Below, in pieces: positions 6,004 to 15,033 of a stretch of DNA of 40,752 bases. How positions within the stretch are numbered: the first letter of the stretch is position 1; each line of letters starts with the position of its first letter. The stretch spans positions 1 through 40,752 of the IMG/VR virus record IMGVR_UViG_3300012532_000006. One strand, 5' to 3'. Under the pieces are notes generated by a model. That model saw only the letters and a list, made by a program, of their open reading frames with translations, searched no databases and was not told the DNA's origin. The position numbers and the translations under genes are program-made. The DNA comes from a virus.

Positions 6004-6189
6004 TTACTTCTTGCTCGTGTCTACATTAAATGCAGCAACTGCCGCTGCAACTGCCACTTCAGCTGACCAAAGGGTTACCTCAAGCTCGCCAACATACTTC
6101 TTGGCAAACAGGTAAGCAACTACAGGGGTACCTACTACAGTTAGCAGGTAAAGCACAATTCGTACTTTAGGTGGTAAATTTAATGTCAT
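6004..6189 (-). CDS. Holin-like protein with two membrane spans, 61 aa
   Basis: Small membrane protein next to the lysin. The N terminus MTLNLPPKVRIVLYLLTVVG leads into one span (about residues 10-27), and a second hydrophobic segment covers about 38-55 (LWSAEVAVAAAVAAF), with a short charged tail DTSKK. This fits phage holins that form membrane holes releasing the lysin. AGGAGAATA precedes the start. It is the last gene of the late operon. Confidence 0.7.
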   Translation of the reverse strand: MTLNLPPKVRIVLYLLTVVGTPVVAYLFAKKYVGELEVTLWSAEVAVAAAVAAFNVDTSKK

Positions 6190-6200
6190 ATTATTCTCCT

Positions 6201-6845
6201 TTATTTAACTCCTAGCAGTGATGCTAGTTGCTGCCATTTTTTGGCATCTTCGTTTGGTGCTCCTGCGGCTTGCGCCTGAGAATGTGCTTCTTTGAGTCGA
6301 TCGGACGTATATCGGAGTAGGTCACCGTTCAGTGTTCCCCAGTCTCTCGCCACATAATAGTTTTGCTGTTGCTCAGTTGGGTCTTGACCAATAAACGTCC
6401 TGAACTGGCTTAGAACCTCATCGTAAGTTGGTTTACTCACTTGCTCCTCCTTTACCCTAAAATATCCAATAAAGCCTGGGGTGAAAATTGCGTTCTTGCT
6501 CACCACTCGGCTTCCGTTAAAATTCTGGTTCATCATGAGCCCCGGGGCATCGTAAAGAGCTGTGTGACCTTCTGGCCCCGTCCAGGTACCGGAATCGTCG
6601 CCCCAGAACATCAGGTCACCTGGTATAGGGAGCGCAACTTGCTGGTAGTACTGTCGAAAGGTCGGGTGGAGTGGAATTTGTGCAGCGTCTCCCAGGGGTG
6701 CAGCGAAGGGAACACCATCTACTTCAACGGCCTTTGTGAGTGTGTAACTGACACACTCACCCGCAAAGTCGAACGGAGGGAAGGGCTTGGCGACAGAACT
6801 TCCAGCTGGGTATTTTCTTTTAAAATCTTCGTAAGTTTCTGTCAT
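6201..6845 (-). CDS. CHAP-domain endolysin, 214 aa
   Basis: Peptidoglycan-cleaving amidase or endopeptidase. The CHAP signature is present: catalytic Cys in GECVSYT (C31), then PIPGDLMFWG (about 74-82) and catalytic His in GHTALYD (H94). The domain covers about residues 15-130. The C-terminal 80 residues (YDEVLSQFRTFIGQDP and following helices) look like a wall-binding or spacer region. There is no signal peptide, so it needs a holin, and holin-like genes lie on both sides. A virion-borne role is a less likely alternative. Confidence 0.82.
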   Translation of the reverse strand: MTETYEDFKRKYPAGSSVAKPFPPFDFAGECVSYTLTKAVEVDGVPFAAPLGDAAQIPLHPTFRQYYQQVALPIPGDLMFWGDDSGTWTGPEGHTALYDAPGLMMNQNFNGSRVVSKNAIFTPGFIGYFRVKEEQVSKPTYDEVLSQFRTFIGQDPTEQQQNYYVARDWGTLNGDLLRYTSDRLKEAHSQAQAAGAPNEDAKKWQQLASLLGVK

Positions 6846-6866
6846 ATTTCCTCCATGATATTCTCT

Positions 6867-7121
6867 TCAGCTGCTCTTGATACTCTCAGTGAGTGCTTTC
6901 AGCCCGGCGCTGACTTCGACCCACATTTTCGAGTCTCTGCCATTTCGCTCACGAAGGTACTTATCGTTTGATTCTGTAGCTCGGGTGTTCTTCTCTATAG
7001 ACTTATCCATCTTTTCAAGAAGGGGCAGGATTTTATCGAACATGTATTTTATAACCCATATGAGAGCTCCTACTGTGGTAGCGAGAATGGCAACGATAGC
7101 GAGGATGACTTGTTCGCTCAC
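6867..7121 (-). CDS. Second holin-like / membrane-anchored coiled-coil protein, 84 aa
   Basis: One N-terminal membrane span (VILAIVAILATTVGALIWVI, residues about 5-24), followed by a charged helical region (ILPLLEKMDKSIEKNTRATE) that looks like a coiled coil. This architecture matches small phage holin or antiholin proteins. It lies directly upstream of the endolysin, so a lysis-timing role is likely. It might be the holin, with 6004-6189 the partner. Confidence 0.6.
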   Translation of the reverse strand: MSEQVILAIVAILATTVGALIWVIKYMFDKILPLLEKMDKSIEKNTRATESNDKYLRERNGRDSKMWVEVSAGLKALTESIKSS

Positions 7122-7122
7122 A

Positions 7123-7917
7123 CTACGTCCCTATCGCCAGGAAGGATATTTTGGCTGTACCGCTTCCCGTTGAGTTTATGTAAGGTGTGATGTTGGTCGT
7201 TCCCAGCGCTAAGTCGTTGACTGAACAGTACTGCGTGGCAACACCAGTCATAGCAAAGGTCTGAGCGGTGGCGAATTGTACGGTCGTAAAGAACGATGTC
7301 GGGTAGGTGATGACAGATGTCGTAGAACCGCTTGATGTCGTTACTGCTGCCGTTGTTCCGAAGAAGAGCTTAATCCCTCCGATATTGCCGTAGAAGAAAG
7401 AGTTTGTACCACCGGCTGAGCCTGGGTTCGAATAAGTCGTAAGTTGCCCACTAAAGATAGTTGATAACAGCTTTACGAAAGTTACATTACCGTCTAGTAT
7501 TTTTGCGGTGGTGACCACATTACTTGCGAGTACGCCCGCTCCATCCACAGCACCAGCCTTTAGTGTTCCGTCTTGGTCGGAGTGGATAAGGATGCCCTTA
7601 CTGACCATTGCTATGTGAGTGGCGGTAGCATAGTCAACCACCGTTGCCCCACCTGTATGTGTTTGGTTTGTACCAGCTGTCCATACTACGTTTGTGACTT
7701 GGACGCCGGACGTATCAATAATTCCTGTGAAAGTTTGCTTTTTTGTTACATCTGATGGATCCACCACAAATACCGCTGGCAAACCGTTCGTGTAACCGGC
7801 TACTGAGTTTAAGGGGACAGTAGTGGCGCCGGAAGCGATCGTTGAAGCAAGAGTGGTGGTAAAACCATTCTCAGCATCCGGAAAGTGCGATACGACACTA
7901 CTTACATTTGTTGACAT
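7123..7917 (-). CDS. Tail fibre / receptor-binding-type virion protein, 264 aa
   Basis: Ser/Thr/Gly-rich, beta-structured protein with an N-terminal FTTTLASTIASGATTVPLNS motif and phrases such as GAVDGAGVLASNVVTTAKI that recur in phage tail-fibre N-terminal and shaft regions. The C terminus (FFTTVQFATAQTFAMTGVAT) looks like a compact beta domain. It lies right after the nozzle gene and before lysis, a common place for the receptor-binding protein in short-tailed phages. The fibre role is inferred. Confidence 0.6.
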   Translation of the reverse strand: MSTNVSSVVSHFPDAENGFTTTLASTIASGATTVPLNSVAGYTNGLPAVFVVDPSDVTKKQTFTGIIDTSGVQVTNVVWTAGTNQTHTGGATVVDYATATHIAMVSKGILIHSDQDGTLKAGAVDGAGVLASNVVTTAKILDGNVTFVKLLSTIFSGQLTTYSNPGSAGGTNSFFYGNIGGIKLFFGTTAAVTTSSGSTTSVITYPTSFFTTVQFATAQTFAMTGVATQYCSVNDLALGTTNITPYINSTGSGTAKISFLAIGT

Positions 7918-7942
7918 TTTATTACCTCTCTTTTAGTTTTCA

Positions 7943-9931
7943 TTAGTTGAGCCTCTCTTGGCGCGGGAATCCTGCCTGCGTTTGCGTTCCCCATGTCTGT
8001 AGAGTTCGAAGGATATACGATGCGTCTAGCGCATTAGTTGTGATATGCCACTGCACGGCGCGAAGTTCCTTCTGTACGGTGAAGTAGCGCCACACCGAAG
8101 ACTCGGAAAACGGATCTTGGACAAGCGTGGTATCGTCCCACAAAGTGGTATCCCATGAGAACGAGTCCCAGCCGTACGGTGTCCCGCCAGCTTGTACGGT
8201 GGCTGTTTTTGTCGAAGCAAACCCTTGGGAGCGTTCTGTTCCCAACAGTTCAACGGATATTGAACCTTGCGGGTTAGAAAGCTCGAACTCGGCCTGTTCG
8301 GTAAACTGGAACTCCGCCCTATTTTTTGTTGTTGAGTAAAGTCCCGTAGTAACAGAGGTCATAAAAGCTACACCGTAATCTCCTTGGATACCGCTGTTTA
8401 TCTCACTTAGCCTTTTATCACCAGGTTTCGTGGCAAGTAGCCGTTGCACCCCGTTTGTGTCGGTATAGCGGAGGAACTTATTGAATCCGAGTGTGAAGGC
8501 AGACGGGAGCCACGCTTTTCTTTCGGTGTCGTAAATCATCGTGAAGTTATTGGTTGACGATCCTCGAGGTACCGAAAAGTATACTTTGGCGTCGAAGTAC
8601 ACGGAGGCAATGGCGCTCTCAGCGCTTGAGGTTATCTGTTTTACGGTTGGGCGGATATTGGCAGAAACTTCGTCCGTCGAGAGGAGGTTCAGGAACTGTG
8701 CGCGTGAGCCAAGGTTGTAGATTGCTTGTGAGTTATAGAAGAAGTAATCGTTAAGCACGTTTACGACGCTTCCAGGAGATGGTGTTCCGCGTGATCCAGG
8801 TAACTTATAGGCTGACGGAACGGTTATGGAAACATCCCCCACGGTTAGCGTATCGAGGGAGATTTGGATGATTGCACCCTGACCATCAGCACTATTTAGC
8901 CAAACTGTCGCTAAAGGCGTACCTTTTCCATCGCGGTAATCCTCAACACGGACCGGGCGATACTTACCGCCTGGCTGCCAGTCTATATAACCACCGTCAA
9001 ATGCGCTCGAAAACGCTCCGAGAGGGGCCGTTCCGGAGGTAAACCAGATCCTGTAAGGGTTTTCGGAGTCTTGCACTCCATACATGCGAGAGCCCACATT
9101 CACAAGCTGCTTTACTTTCGGTCCGGTAGCAGTAGAGGCGACAGGGGCAGTGGTGGAAGGAACGATGATCGCCGATCCGTTATCTACATACGTCGTGGTG
9201 GCTGTGGAAGCGAGATAGTAAAAGTTAACGTTATCAGTACTTACGTAAATATCTGTTCGAAGTTGTGTGGCGGCAAGAGCCGGAACTGTAATTGTTGCAA
9301 AGTTGGTTGTAGAATCCCACACTTCTCTTGCAAGCGACGACTCTACGACCGTTGAGGCTACGGACGCCGCCGAGAATCCAATTGAGTTCACCCTGGCACA
9401 CTTGTAGTAATACTGGTTTCCAGTTCCCGCCAAGCCCGTTTCCGCTATGGTTGGGGCAGCGGGCGTCGCAAGGGATACGTACTGCGTCAGGACGGTTGTC
9501 CCGTCGTAAATTATCGGGGCATCAGTGCCGTTTGTTATGTATAGCAACGAATTGTACTGATTCATACTGACAGAGTTTCCAACGGTATATGTCACGCCAG
9601 TACACGCCGTCCAGTTCAGGCCGTCATCGACAGAACGGTATATAGTACCTCCCGCAGCCAATACGATATGAATGGTCCCTGATGTATCGAAATAATCAAA
9701 CCCATCAACACCTAGCCCATTTGGAGATTCGGAGCCATACCAGCCAACTCCTGGTCGTGGTGAAGGCTGCCCATCTTCTACAAGAAAAACGTTCTCGGCC
9801 TCTTCGAGCGCATCCCGGGGTAGCTTTGACTTGTCGATAAGGGAGATAACCCCTCGTTTAAAGCTACTTAGTGTAAGATACTCAGGCTTTGGAAAAGTCG
9901 TTGGCAGGTCATTTGTCTCAATATAAGGCAT
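7943..9931 (-). CDS. Tail nozzle / tail tubular protein B-like, 662 aa
   Basis: The N-terminal SSFKRGVISLIDKSKLPRDA and QPSPRPGVGWYG resemble the start of short-tail nozzle or stabilisation proteins (T7 gp12 or P22 gp10 class), which form the distal tail tube. The body is beta-rich with repeated propeller-like strands (IYRSVDDGLNWT, LLYITNGTDAPIIYDG). It abuts the adaptor gene without a gap, the same pair order as in podoviruses. It is a structural protein with no enzyme motif. Confidence 0.7.
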   Translation of the reverse strand: MPYIETNDLPTTFPKPEYLTLSSFKRGVISLIDKSKLPRDALEEAENVFLVEDGQPSPRPGVGWYGSESPNGLGVDGFDYFDTSGTIHIVLAAGGTIYRSVDDGLNWTACTGVTYTVGNSVSMNQYNSLLYITNGTDAPIIYDGTTVLTQYVSLATPAAPTIAETGLAGTGNQYYYKCARVNSIGFSAASVASTVVESSLAREVWDSTTNFATITVPALAATQLRTDIYVSTDNVNFYYLASTATTTYVDNGSAIIVPSTTAPVASTATGPKVKQLVNVGSRMYGVQDSENPYRIWFTSGTAPLGAFSSAFDGGYIDWQPGGKYRPVRVEDYRDGKGTPLATVWLNSADGQGAIIQISLDTLTVGDVSITVPSAYKLPGSRGTPSPGSVVNVLNDYFFYNSQAIYNLGSRAQFLNLLSTDEVSANIRPTVKQITSSAESAIASVYFDAKVYFSVPRGSSTNNFTMIYDTERKAWLPSAFTLGFNKFLRYTDTNGVQRLLATKPGDKRLSEINSGIQGDYGVAFMTSVTTGLYSTTKNRAEFQFTEQAEFELSNPQGSISVELLGTERSQGFASTKTATVQAGGTPYGWDSFSWDTTLWDDTTLVQDPFSESSVWRYFTVQKELRAVQWHITTNALDASYILRTLQTWGTQTQAGFPRQERLN

Positions 9932-10822
9932 TTACGATCCCCAATCACTCCCACTATTGTCAGCAAGCTTCCAAGGGTCAGCCCACGAACCGGAATTGTT
10001 GTCGAATTGCATTACTTTCAAAGCTTCTTCAGCATCTTTAAAAGCCGAAGAATAGTACGGATTCCTAGAAGCCCTAAAACGTTGAGCCAACATACGATGA
10101 ACAACAAAGTAGGGATCAGGTATTTCGGATCTGGATGAACCTGATGTGTAGAGGGTTGGTTTTTTATAATAGACATAATCTATACGCATTCCGTTTATTG
10201 AACTATCAGGTGCGGGGTTAACATTGAGCGTGAAACCCTTCGTTAAAATCCGGTAAGCCGAAGAGCTTACAGTCCGCGACACGCTTACAGTAAGACTTGT
10301 CGTGCTTGTAAAAGCAGTAATCGTCGCACTCTCACCCGTCACGAATACAAACTGCATACCGATCATCGCGGATGTCCAAGTAGTACCGACACCTGTGATC
10401 GTTGCTCCGCTTTGTGATGCAGTTCCGGTGCTGTAGTAAAGGGGGCTGTTCGTGAAGTAGCAGTACGTGCTACTGTCGCTCCTAAACTGCGCTTCTTCTG
10501 GCTGGATAATTTGATATGTGCGGACGGTATTACCAAGGCTGTTCTTTATCTTGATGAGTCCGCCAGCTTCTCGCATATTCGTAGGAGCCGAGTATTTAGT
10601 CGTGCCCGTTGCGATAGTTTGAGACCCACTACCATCGTTTAAGTTGGTATCGAAAAGTTCCTTCCAATACACACCGTCATAGTTAGCCCAACGAGAAAGC
10701 GCCTCGTTGGCAAAACTCATCCCAATCGTGTACTCATCGTCTGTGGATGCAGGAACAGTTGCCTCTGCGCGGTACAAACGGTAAAACGATGAGAATATGT
10801 CGTCGTAATTTTCAGAAGTCAT
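9932..10822 (-). CDS. Tail adaptor / tail tubular protein A-like, 296 aa
   Basis: The N-terminal helical segment (IFSSFYRLYRAEA, FANEALSRWANY) followed by PDPYFVVHRMLAQRFRA and AFKDAEEALKVMQ matches the helical bundle of head-to-tail adaptor proteins of short-tailed phages. A beta insertion (TGTASQSGATITGVGTTW) lies in the middle. It begins a transcription unit: the palindromic promoter at 10852-10885 is about 30 bp upstream. The annotation rests on gene order and pattern rather than a firm family match. Confidence 0.65.
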   Translation of the reverse strand: MTSENYDDIFSSFYRLYRAEATVPASTDDEYTIGMSFANEALSRWANYDGVYWKELFDTNLNDGSGSQTIATGTTKYSAPTNMREAGGLIKIKNSLGNTVRTYQIIQPEEAQFRSDSSTYCYFTNSPLYYSTGTASQSGATITGVGTTWTSAMIGMQFVFVTGESATITAFTSTTSLTVSVSRTVSSSAYRILTKGFTLNVNPAPDSSINGMRIDYVYYKKPTLYTSGSSRSEIPDPYFVVHRMLAQRFRASRNPYYSSAFKDAEEALKVMQFDNNSGSWADPWKLADNSGSDWGS

Positions 10823-10851
10823 TTTTACGTCCCATTTTTATTTCTACCCCG

Positions 10852-10885
10852 ATTGTACCGTTTTTACTATACTTTGTATAGTAAA
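10852..10885 (-). promoter_or_regulatory. Late promoter with 23-bp palindrome (adaptor unit)
   Basis: The palindrome TTTACTATAC-3-GTATAGTAAA occupies 10863-10885. Minus strand: TTTACTATACA (10875-10885), 17 bp, then TACAAT (10852-10857). The leader to ATG 10822 would be about 23 nt and includes GGGAC. The same arrangement recurs at 16110, 25745 and 28422. Confidence 0.75.
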
Positions 10886-10888
10886 CTG

Positions 10889-13800
10889 CTACACGTTGCT
10901 CTTCTTTAGGGCAACAGTGGGCTTTGAAGCTTTGCCAGAAGCAATCTTTATAGGGGTTATTTTCCTATTCTTTCCGCTGGGCTTTTTATGCTCTCCTCCA
11001 GTCTTCAAAGAGACGGCATAAGCGTAGTTGGACTTGCCTAAGCCGGACCCCTTACCACCTCTACCACCACGTGATGTACTGCTCCCCGTGGTTTGTGCGC
11101 CACTCGTAGGTTCTAACCCTCTTTTTTCACGCTGTTTATTCTGCCAGTCATCAACTTTGGCAAATTGGTTCTGCATTGCACTCCAAGCTGTAGGATTCGC
11201 CTTTATCCATGCTGAACGTGATCCGTTCCCTTTCGGGAGGCTCGAGTAGGAGTTCATTGCGTTTTGTACATCTGAAGAAGCAGTCGGGTATGGGTTTGAA
11301 GAAGAGCTAAACTTGTCCATCGACGCAGTTATTGAGTCAACTTTCTTCGTATCACCCGTAGCTCGTGCAGTAGCAAGGTCTTTAGCCTGGTTATCCTGAA
11401 TCGCTTTGAAGAAGCCGCTTTTCTTAACAGCATAGTCTGAGTACCATTCCTGTTTGTATAAATTACTTAACTCGGGGTCTTTTGTCCCTGGTGGGAGGTT
11501 GTCTTTTTCGAGAACCTTTTTTACTTGTGCAGGGTTCAGGTCGAAAAGTGGGTTACCTGGCTTTCCTAAGTCACGGTTGTTCTTATCTAGTTGCTTGTCT
11601 GCCTCGAATACTTTCGGGAAGCGGTTATATATATCTAATCTTGCCGCTGGATTATATGTGGAGTCAGCTTCGTAAACTTGTTCACCGAGGAAGTTCTTTG
11701 TAGTAGGGTGAAGGGAAGTAAAGGCAGCTTTTTCGTTCTGATTGAGGCTAGCAGTGGCCTTCGCAACGTTATCAAAGTGTTTTGCTCCCTCACTCTTGTT
11801 GGCGTTATCAATGCCCTGAGCAGACCCAAAACTCTTTCTAAGCCCTTCTTGTATAGATTGGCCCCCCACCTGGTCTTTAGGAATAACCCCAGCACCCGCT
11901 AACGTGCTATCGACGGCGTTCAGTGCTTGCAGACCAACCGTACCCGCAGTATCTTTTACGAACTTTTCAACTCGTATGGGTGAGACACCTAAGGCCGAGC
12001 CAATACCACGAGCTGTGCCCGACGAGTGGGTAGTTGCCTTTTGAGCCTCTGGTACTGGGTTTCCCTCAGCGTCAGTTGCCTGGTTTATATAATCGGGAAC
12101 GATGGTTTTTCCGCTAAATAAGTCTTTATTGGCATATTGTTGCACAAAGGGTTTAGCCGCTTGAGGGAGAAACGAACCACCAAAAGCCTCTGGAGATTGA
12201 ACAGAAACTGGACCGCTAACAGTCTGAAGGATGTCTTGGGCCATTTGCCCGTATTCGGCTGGTTTGTCGTGAGCGTATGCCTCCATCGCCCTTCTAATAG
12301 GCATGAATGCATCTTTCCATCCTGGAGCGAGAGGAATTTTTACCACGTCGTAGGACCCATCCTGGTTTTGTTGAGTTCCAGGAGGCACAAGAATGAGATT
12401 ATTCTCTTTTTCATATTCAGGAATATTGTCGTAAATAGCGGCTGTATCGGGGCTCGAGAGGTTCCACGCCGTGGCGGCTGCCAGAGGCACACCAACAAGC
12501 GCAGTCGCTGTAAGTGAAGATTTAATTGGATGTTTCGTAAGGGTTCTTGCCATCTGACGAACACCTTGTGTTGCGGGGTTCCAGTAAGGAACGACTGTAT
12601 TAATCGCTCTACCCCATGTTCCAGCACGGCTAAAGTCTACTGAGTTCTGCCAAGCAGCCATTGCGGCCCTTTCGCTTGCTTGTTCTGGCGGTAGGCCTTT
12701 GCTGATAGCGTCTTTATAAGCTCCTCTATAGTTCTGGAAGCGAGTAGACTTTTCGGTTATTGAGGCGACATTTTCAGCCGTACGAATAGGTGACTTCAGG
12801 GCCTGACCTACACCGACCAGCTTGCCACCACGAATGCGATTTATAACTTGCTGGGTATCTTTTATATTCCTGGTAAGGTCGTAACTCGTCGTGTCGCCGT
12901 AATGCTTGAGGAAATCTTGGTAGAGCGGGTCGTGGTTTGCTCCTAGCGCATCTTTTGTGGCGTTAAAGAGTCCACTAAAAAACGATACTGGGTTATGAGT
13001 CCTCGCTAATTGTTCGGAGTTGATCGCTGTGCCTACCTGGTCCTTTAGGAGGTTCCTTGCAATAAATATAGGGTTAAGACCCGTGACACCAGCCCGTAAC
13101 ACACGCCCAGGAGCTGCGAGTATCTGCATAACGGCGTTCATCTGGTATGGGTTTATGTTATCAATCGCCTGTTTCATATCTGGCGACACTTTATAGTACT
13201 CAGTTTTACCGTCGCGGATTAGCTTTGACGTGTTCTGGTGTCTTGCAGCGGCGGCGCTATCTAGTTTCTGCGCGAGGCCGTGTTGCGATAATGTATCAAG
13301 CAACTGCGTGCTCGTCTTATTTTTAGCAGCCTCTTTGTAAATCTGTTGTGTGTAGTTCGCAGCTGTTTCACCGGCAGGGAGTACATCACGTGAAGAACCT
13401 TTACGTTTCTGGTTCAGGACGGTACTGCCAAGAGAGTAGCTATTTCCTTTACCGAAACTATCAGGCAACAGATCACCCATATCTCTCTGGATACGGATGT
13501 AGTTATTATCAGCTTTATATCTATTGAGCGTTTCGCTACTAATAAGGCCGTTCTGGTGGGCGTAGTCAGCTAGATCTTTGTAATGCTGGTTGAGTGCGTC
13601 GAAGCGAGGACCGTGAGCCTCCTGGCCGTTATCAATAATTGTTTTCAGTTCTTCGGGTGTTTTGCTTAAACTAGTCCCAGGTTGGGCACTCCCTAATTCC
13701 GTTCGAGCGTTGGCGTAATCGCTAAACGCCTTGTAGTCCTTCTTGCTCAGCCCACCGATAGCGTTTTGTATATTTTCGGATGTTTGCAGGTTAACATTCG

Positions 13801-15031
13801 CCGTAGCATTAGATGCACGTTGCATATTCGAGTTGTACATAAACTTATCAACAAGACCCTTTTGACCCGTTTGTTTTTCGACATTGCGAAGTTCGTCAAG
13901 AATCACTTGGTCACTGTCTACGAGGCCTTGCTTCACCTGTTGAGCAATACCATTCTTTGCGGGGGTAACCCCATCGGATTTAAGTGCTACCTTCGGCTTG
14001 TCAGGACCTGTTTTTATAAATCCAGACTCCGGGTTGAAACCTGGCTGAGAGTGAATGTCTTGAGCTCGTTTTACGACCGCTTTTCCACCTCCACTCACGA
14101 GATCACCAGCCAAGCCCGTACCTAGCGTGAGTGCCCCCGCCTGGAGACCTGCAGCTGCTGCTTGGCCAGGGTCAAAAGAATGAAAGCCGCTATCAATCCC
14201 TTGTTCGAGAGCATTCAACCCTGCAAACGTAGGAGCCGCTACAGCTGAACTAGCTACATTCTTCGCAAGTCCACCAACACCTGCTTTTACTACGCTATTA
14301 CCAATATTCTCAGCCACCTTTGCACCAAACTTCTCAGGCAGAGCTCCGCCACCAGGAAGAACGTACGGGGCAAGGTGTATGCCCGTTTTTGCAATCTCAC
14401 CCGCAAACTGGACAGGCGTTGCCTTACCAGAGGCTACATCTTGTGATACGAATGAATCCTTAACGTTTTGGTCTACTTGAGCCTTAGTGGCATTTAGTAT
14501 ATCCTGGTAGTTTTTACCACCGTTAAAAGCCTTGTCAGCGAAGGCCATACCAACGCCTGTCGCCCCAGCAATTGGCGCAGCCACAGTGTTATACGCTTTA
14601 CTAGCGTCCTGTACCGCAGGTCTCACCACGTTGTCGTTAACAAAACTGCTAGCACTATTAACGGCCCTCTGGATGGGTGCCCCACCGGCTTGTTGCTGAA
14701 CGCGCCTCAAAAGAGCGTCTTTCACCTGCTGATCACTTGGTTGTCCGGGTGCTACGCGATCAGCTGGATTTGCGGATAGCATGCTACCAGAAGGTACGGG
14801 GCTACCTGTACGGGTTATATAATCCTGAGCGGTTTGAATAGGCTGTCCTACCGTGGAGGGCCTTACAGGCTGAGCCGCAGGTGCTCTGAGTGGAGCTGAG
14901 CCGCCTGTACCAAAAGTAGCCCCAGGTCGCTGAGGCTGTTGAGGTTGTGGTTGGACTGGCTGATCTTCGCGCTTTTTACGATTAAACCCGAAAATATCGC
15001 CAATCGTCCGGCCGATATTCTCTAGGAACAT
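10889..15031 (-). CDS. Giant internal virion / ejection protein with an LPD38-like region, 1,380 aa
   Basis: The N terminus is low-complexity and Pro/Gln-rich (QPVQPQPQQPQRPGATFG). Residues about 150-350 contain Ala/Gly-rich helices that could insert in membranes. The middle (about 750-850) has WQNSVDFSRAGTWGRAINTV and PYWNPATQGVRQMARTLTKH, characteristic of the LPD38-type domain of large polyvalent phage proteins. The C terminus is basic and ends LKKSNV. No lysozyme or protease motif is evident. Length, position before the adaptor and domain type indicate a protein ejected with the DNA. The stop lies 4 bp from the adaptor promoter palindrome. Confidence 0.75.
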   Translation of the reverse strand: MFLENIGRTIGDIFGFNRKKREDQPVQPQPQQPQRPGATFGTGGSAPLRAPAAQPVRPSTVGQPIQTAQDYITRTGSPVPSGSMLSANPADRVAPGQPSDQQVKDALLRRVQQQAGGAPIQRAVNSASSFVNDNVVRPAVQDASKAYNTVAAPIAGATGVGMAFADKAFNGGKNYQDILNATKAQVDQNVKDSFVSQDVASGKATPVQFAGEIAKTGIHLAPYVLPGGGALPEKFGAKVAENIGNSVVKAGVGGLAKNVASSAVAAPTFAGLNALEQGIDSGFHSFDPGQAAAAGLQAGALTLGTGLAGDLVSGGGKAVVKRAQDIHSQPGFNPESGFIKTGPDKPKVALKSDGVTPAKNGIAQQVKQGLVDSDQVILDELRNVEKQTGQKGLVDKFMYNSNMQRASNATANVNLQTSENIQNAIGGLSKKDYKAFSDYANARTELGSAQPGTSLSKTPEELKTIIDNGQEAHGPRFDALNQHYKDLADYAHQNGLISSETLNRYKADNNYIRIQRDMGDLLPDSFGKGNSYSLGSTVLNQKRKGSSRDVLPAGETAANYTQQIYKEAAKNKTSTQLLDTLSQHGLAQKLDSAAAARHQNTSKLIRDGKTEYYKVSPDMKQAIDNINPYQMNAVMQILAAPGRVLRAGVTGLNPIFIARNLLKDQVGTAINSEQLARTHNPVSFFSGLFNATKDALGANHDPLYQDFLKHYGDTTSYDLTRNIKDTQQVINRIRGGKLVGVGQALKSPIRTAENVASITEKSTRFQNYRGAYKDAISKGLPPEQASERAAMAAWQNSVDFSRAGTWGRAINTVVPYWNPATQGVRQMARTLTKHPIKSSLTATALVGVPLAAATAWNLSSPDTAAIYDNIPEYEKENNLILVPPGTQQNQDGSYDVVKIPLAPGWKDAFMPIRRAMEAYAHDKPAEYGQMAQDILQTVSGPVSVQSPEAFGGSFLPQAAKPFVQQYANKDLFSGKTIVPDYINQATDAEGNPVPEAQKATTHSSGTARGIGSALGVSPIRVEKFVKDTAGTVGLQALNAVDSTLAGAGVIPKDQVGGQSIQEGLRKSFGSAQGIDNANKSEGAKHFDNVAKATASLNQNEKAAFTSLHPTTKNFLGEQVYEADSTYNPAARLDIYNRFPKVFEADKQLDKNNRDLGKPGNPLFDLNPAQVKKVLEKDNLPPGTKDPELSNLYKQEWYSDYAVKKSGFFKAIQDNQAKDLATARATGDTKKVDSITASMDKFSSSSNPYPTASSDVQNAMNSYSSLPKGNGSRSAWIKANPTAWSAMQNQFAKVDDWQNKQREKRGLEPTSGAQTTGSSTSRGGRGGKGSGLGKSNYAYAVSLKTGGEHKKPSGKNRKITPIKIASGKASKPTVALKKSNV

Positions 15032-15033
15032 GG

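Noticed and set aside
6441-6971. Plus-strand 176-codon frame opposite the lysin
   Set aside because: Antisense to the CHAP gene and holin-like gene, which have recognisable motifs.
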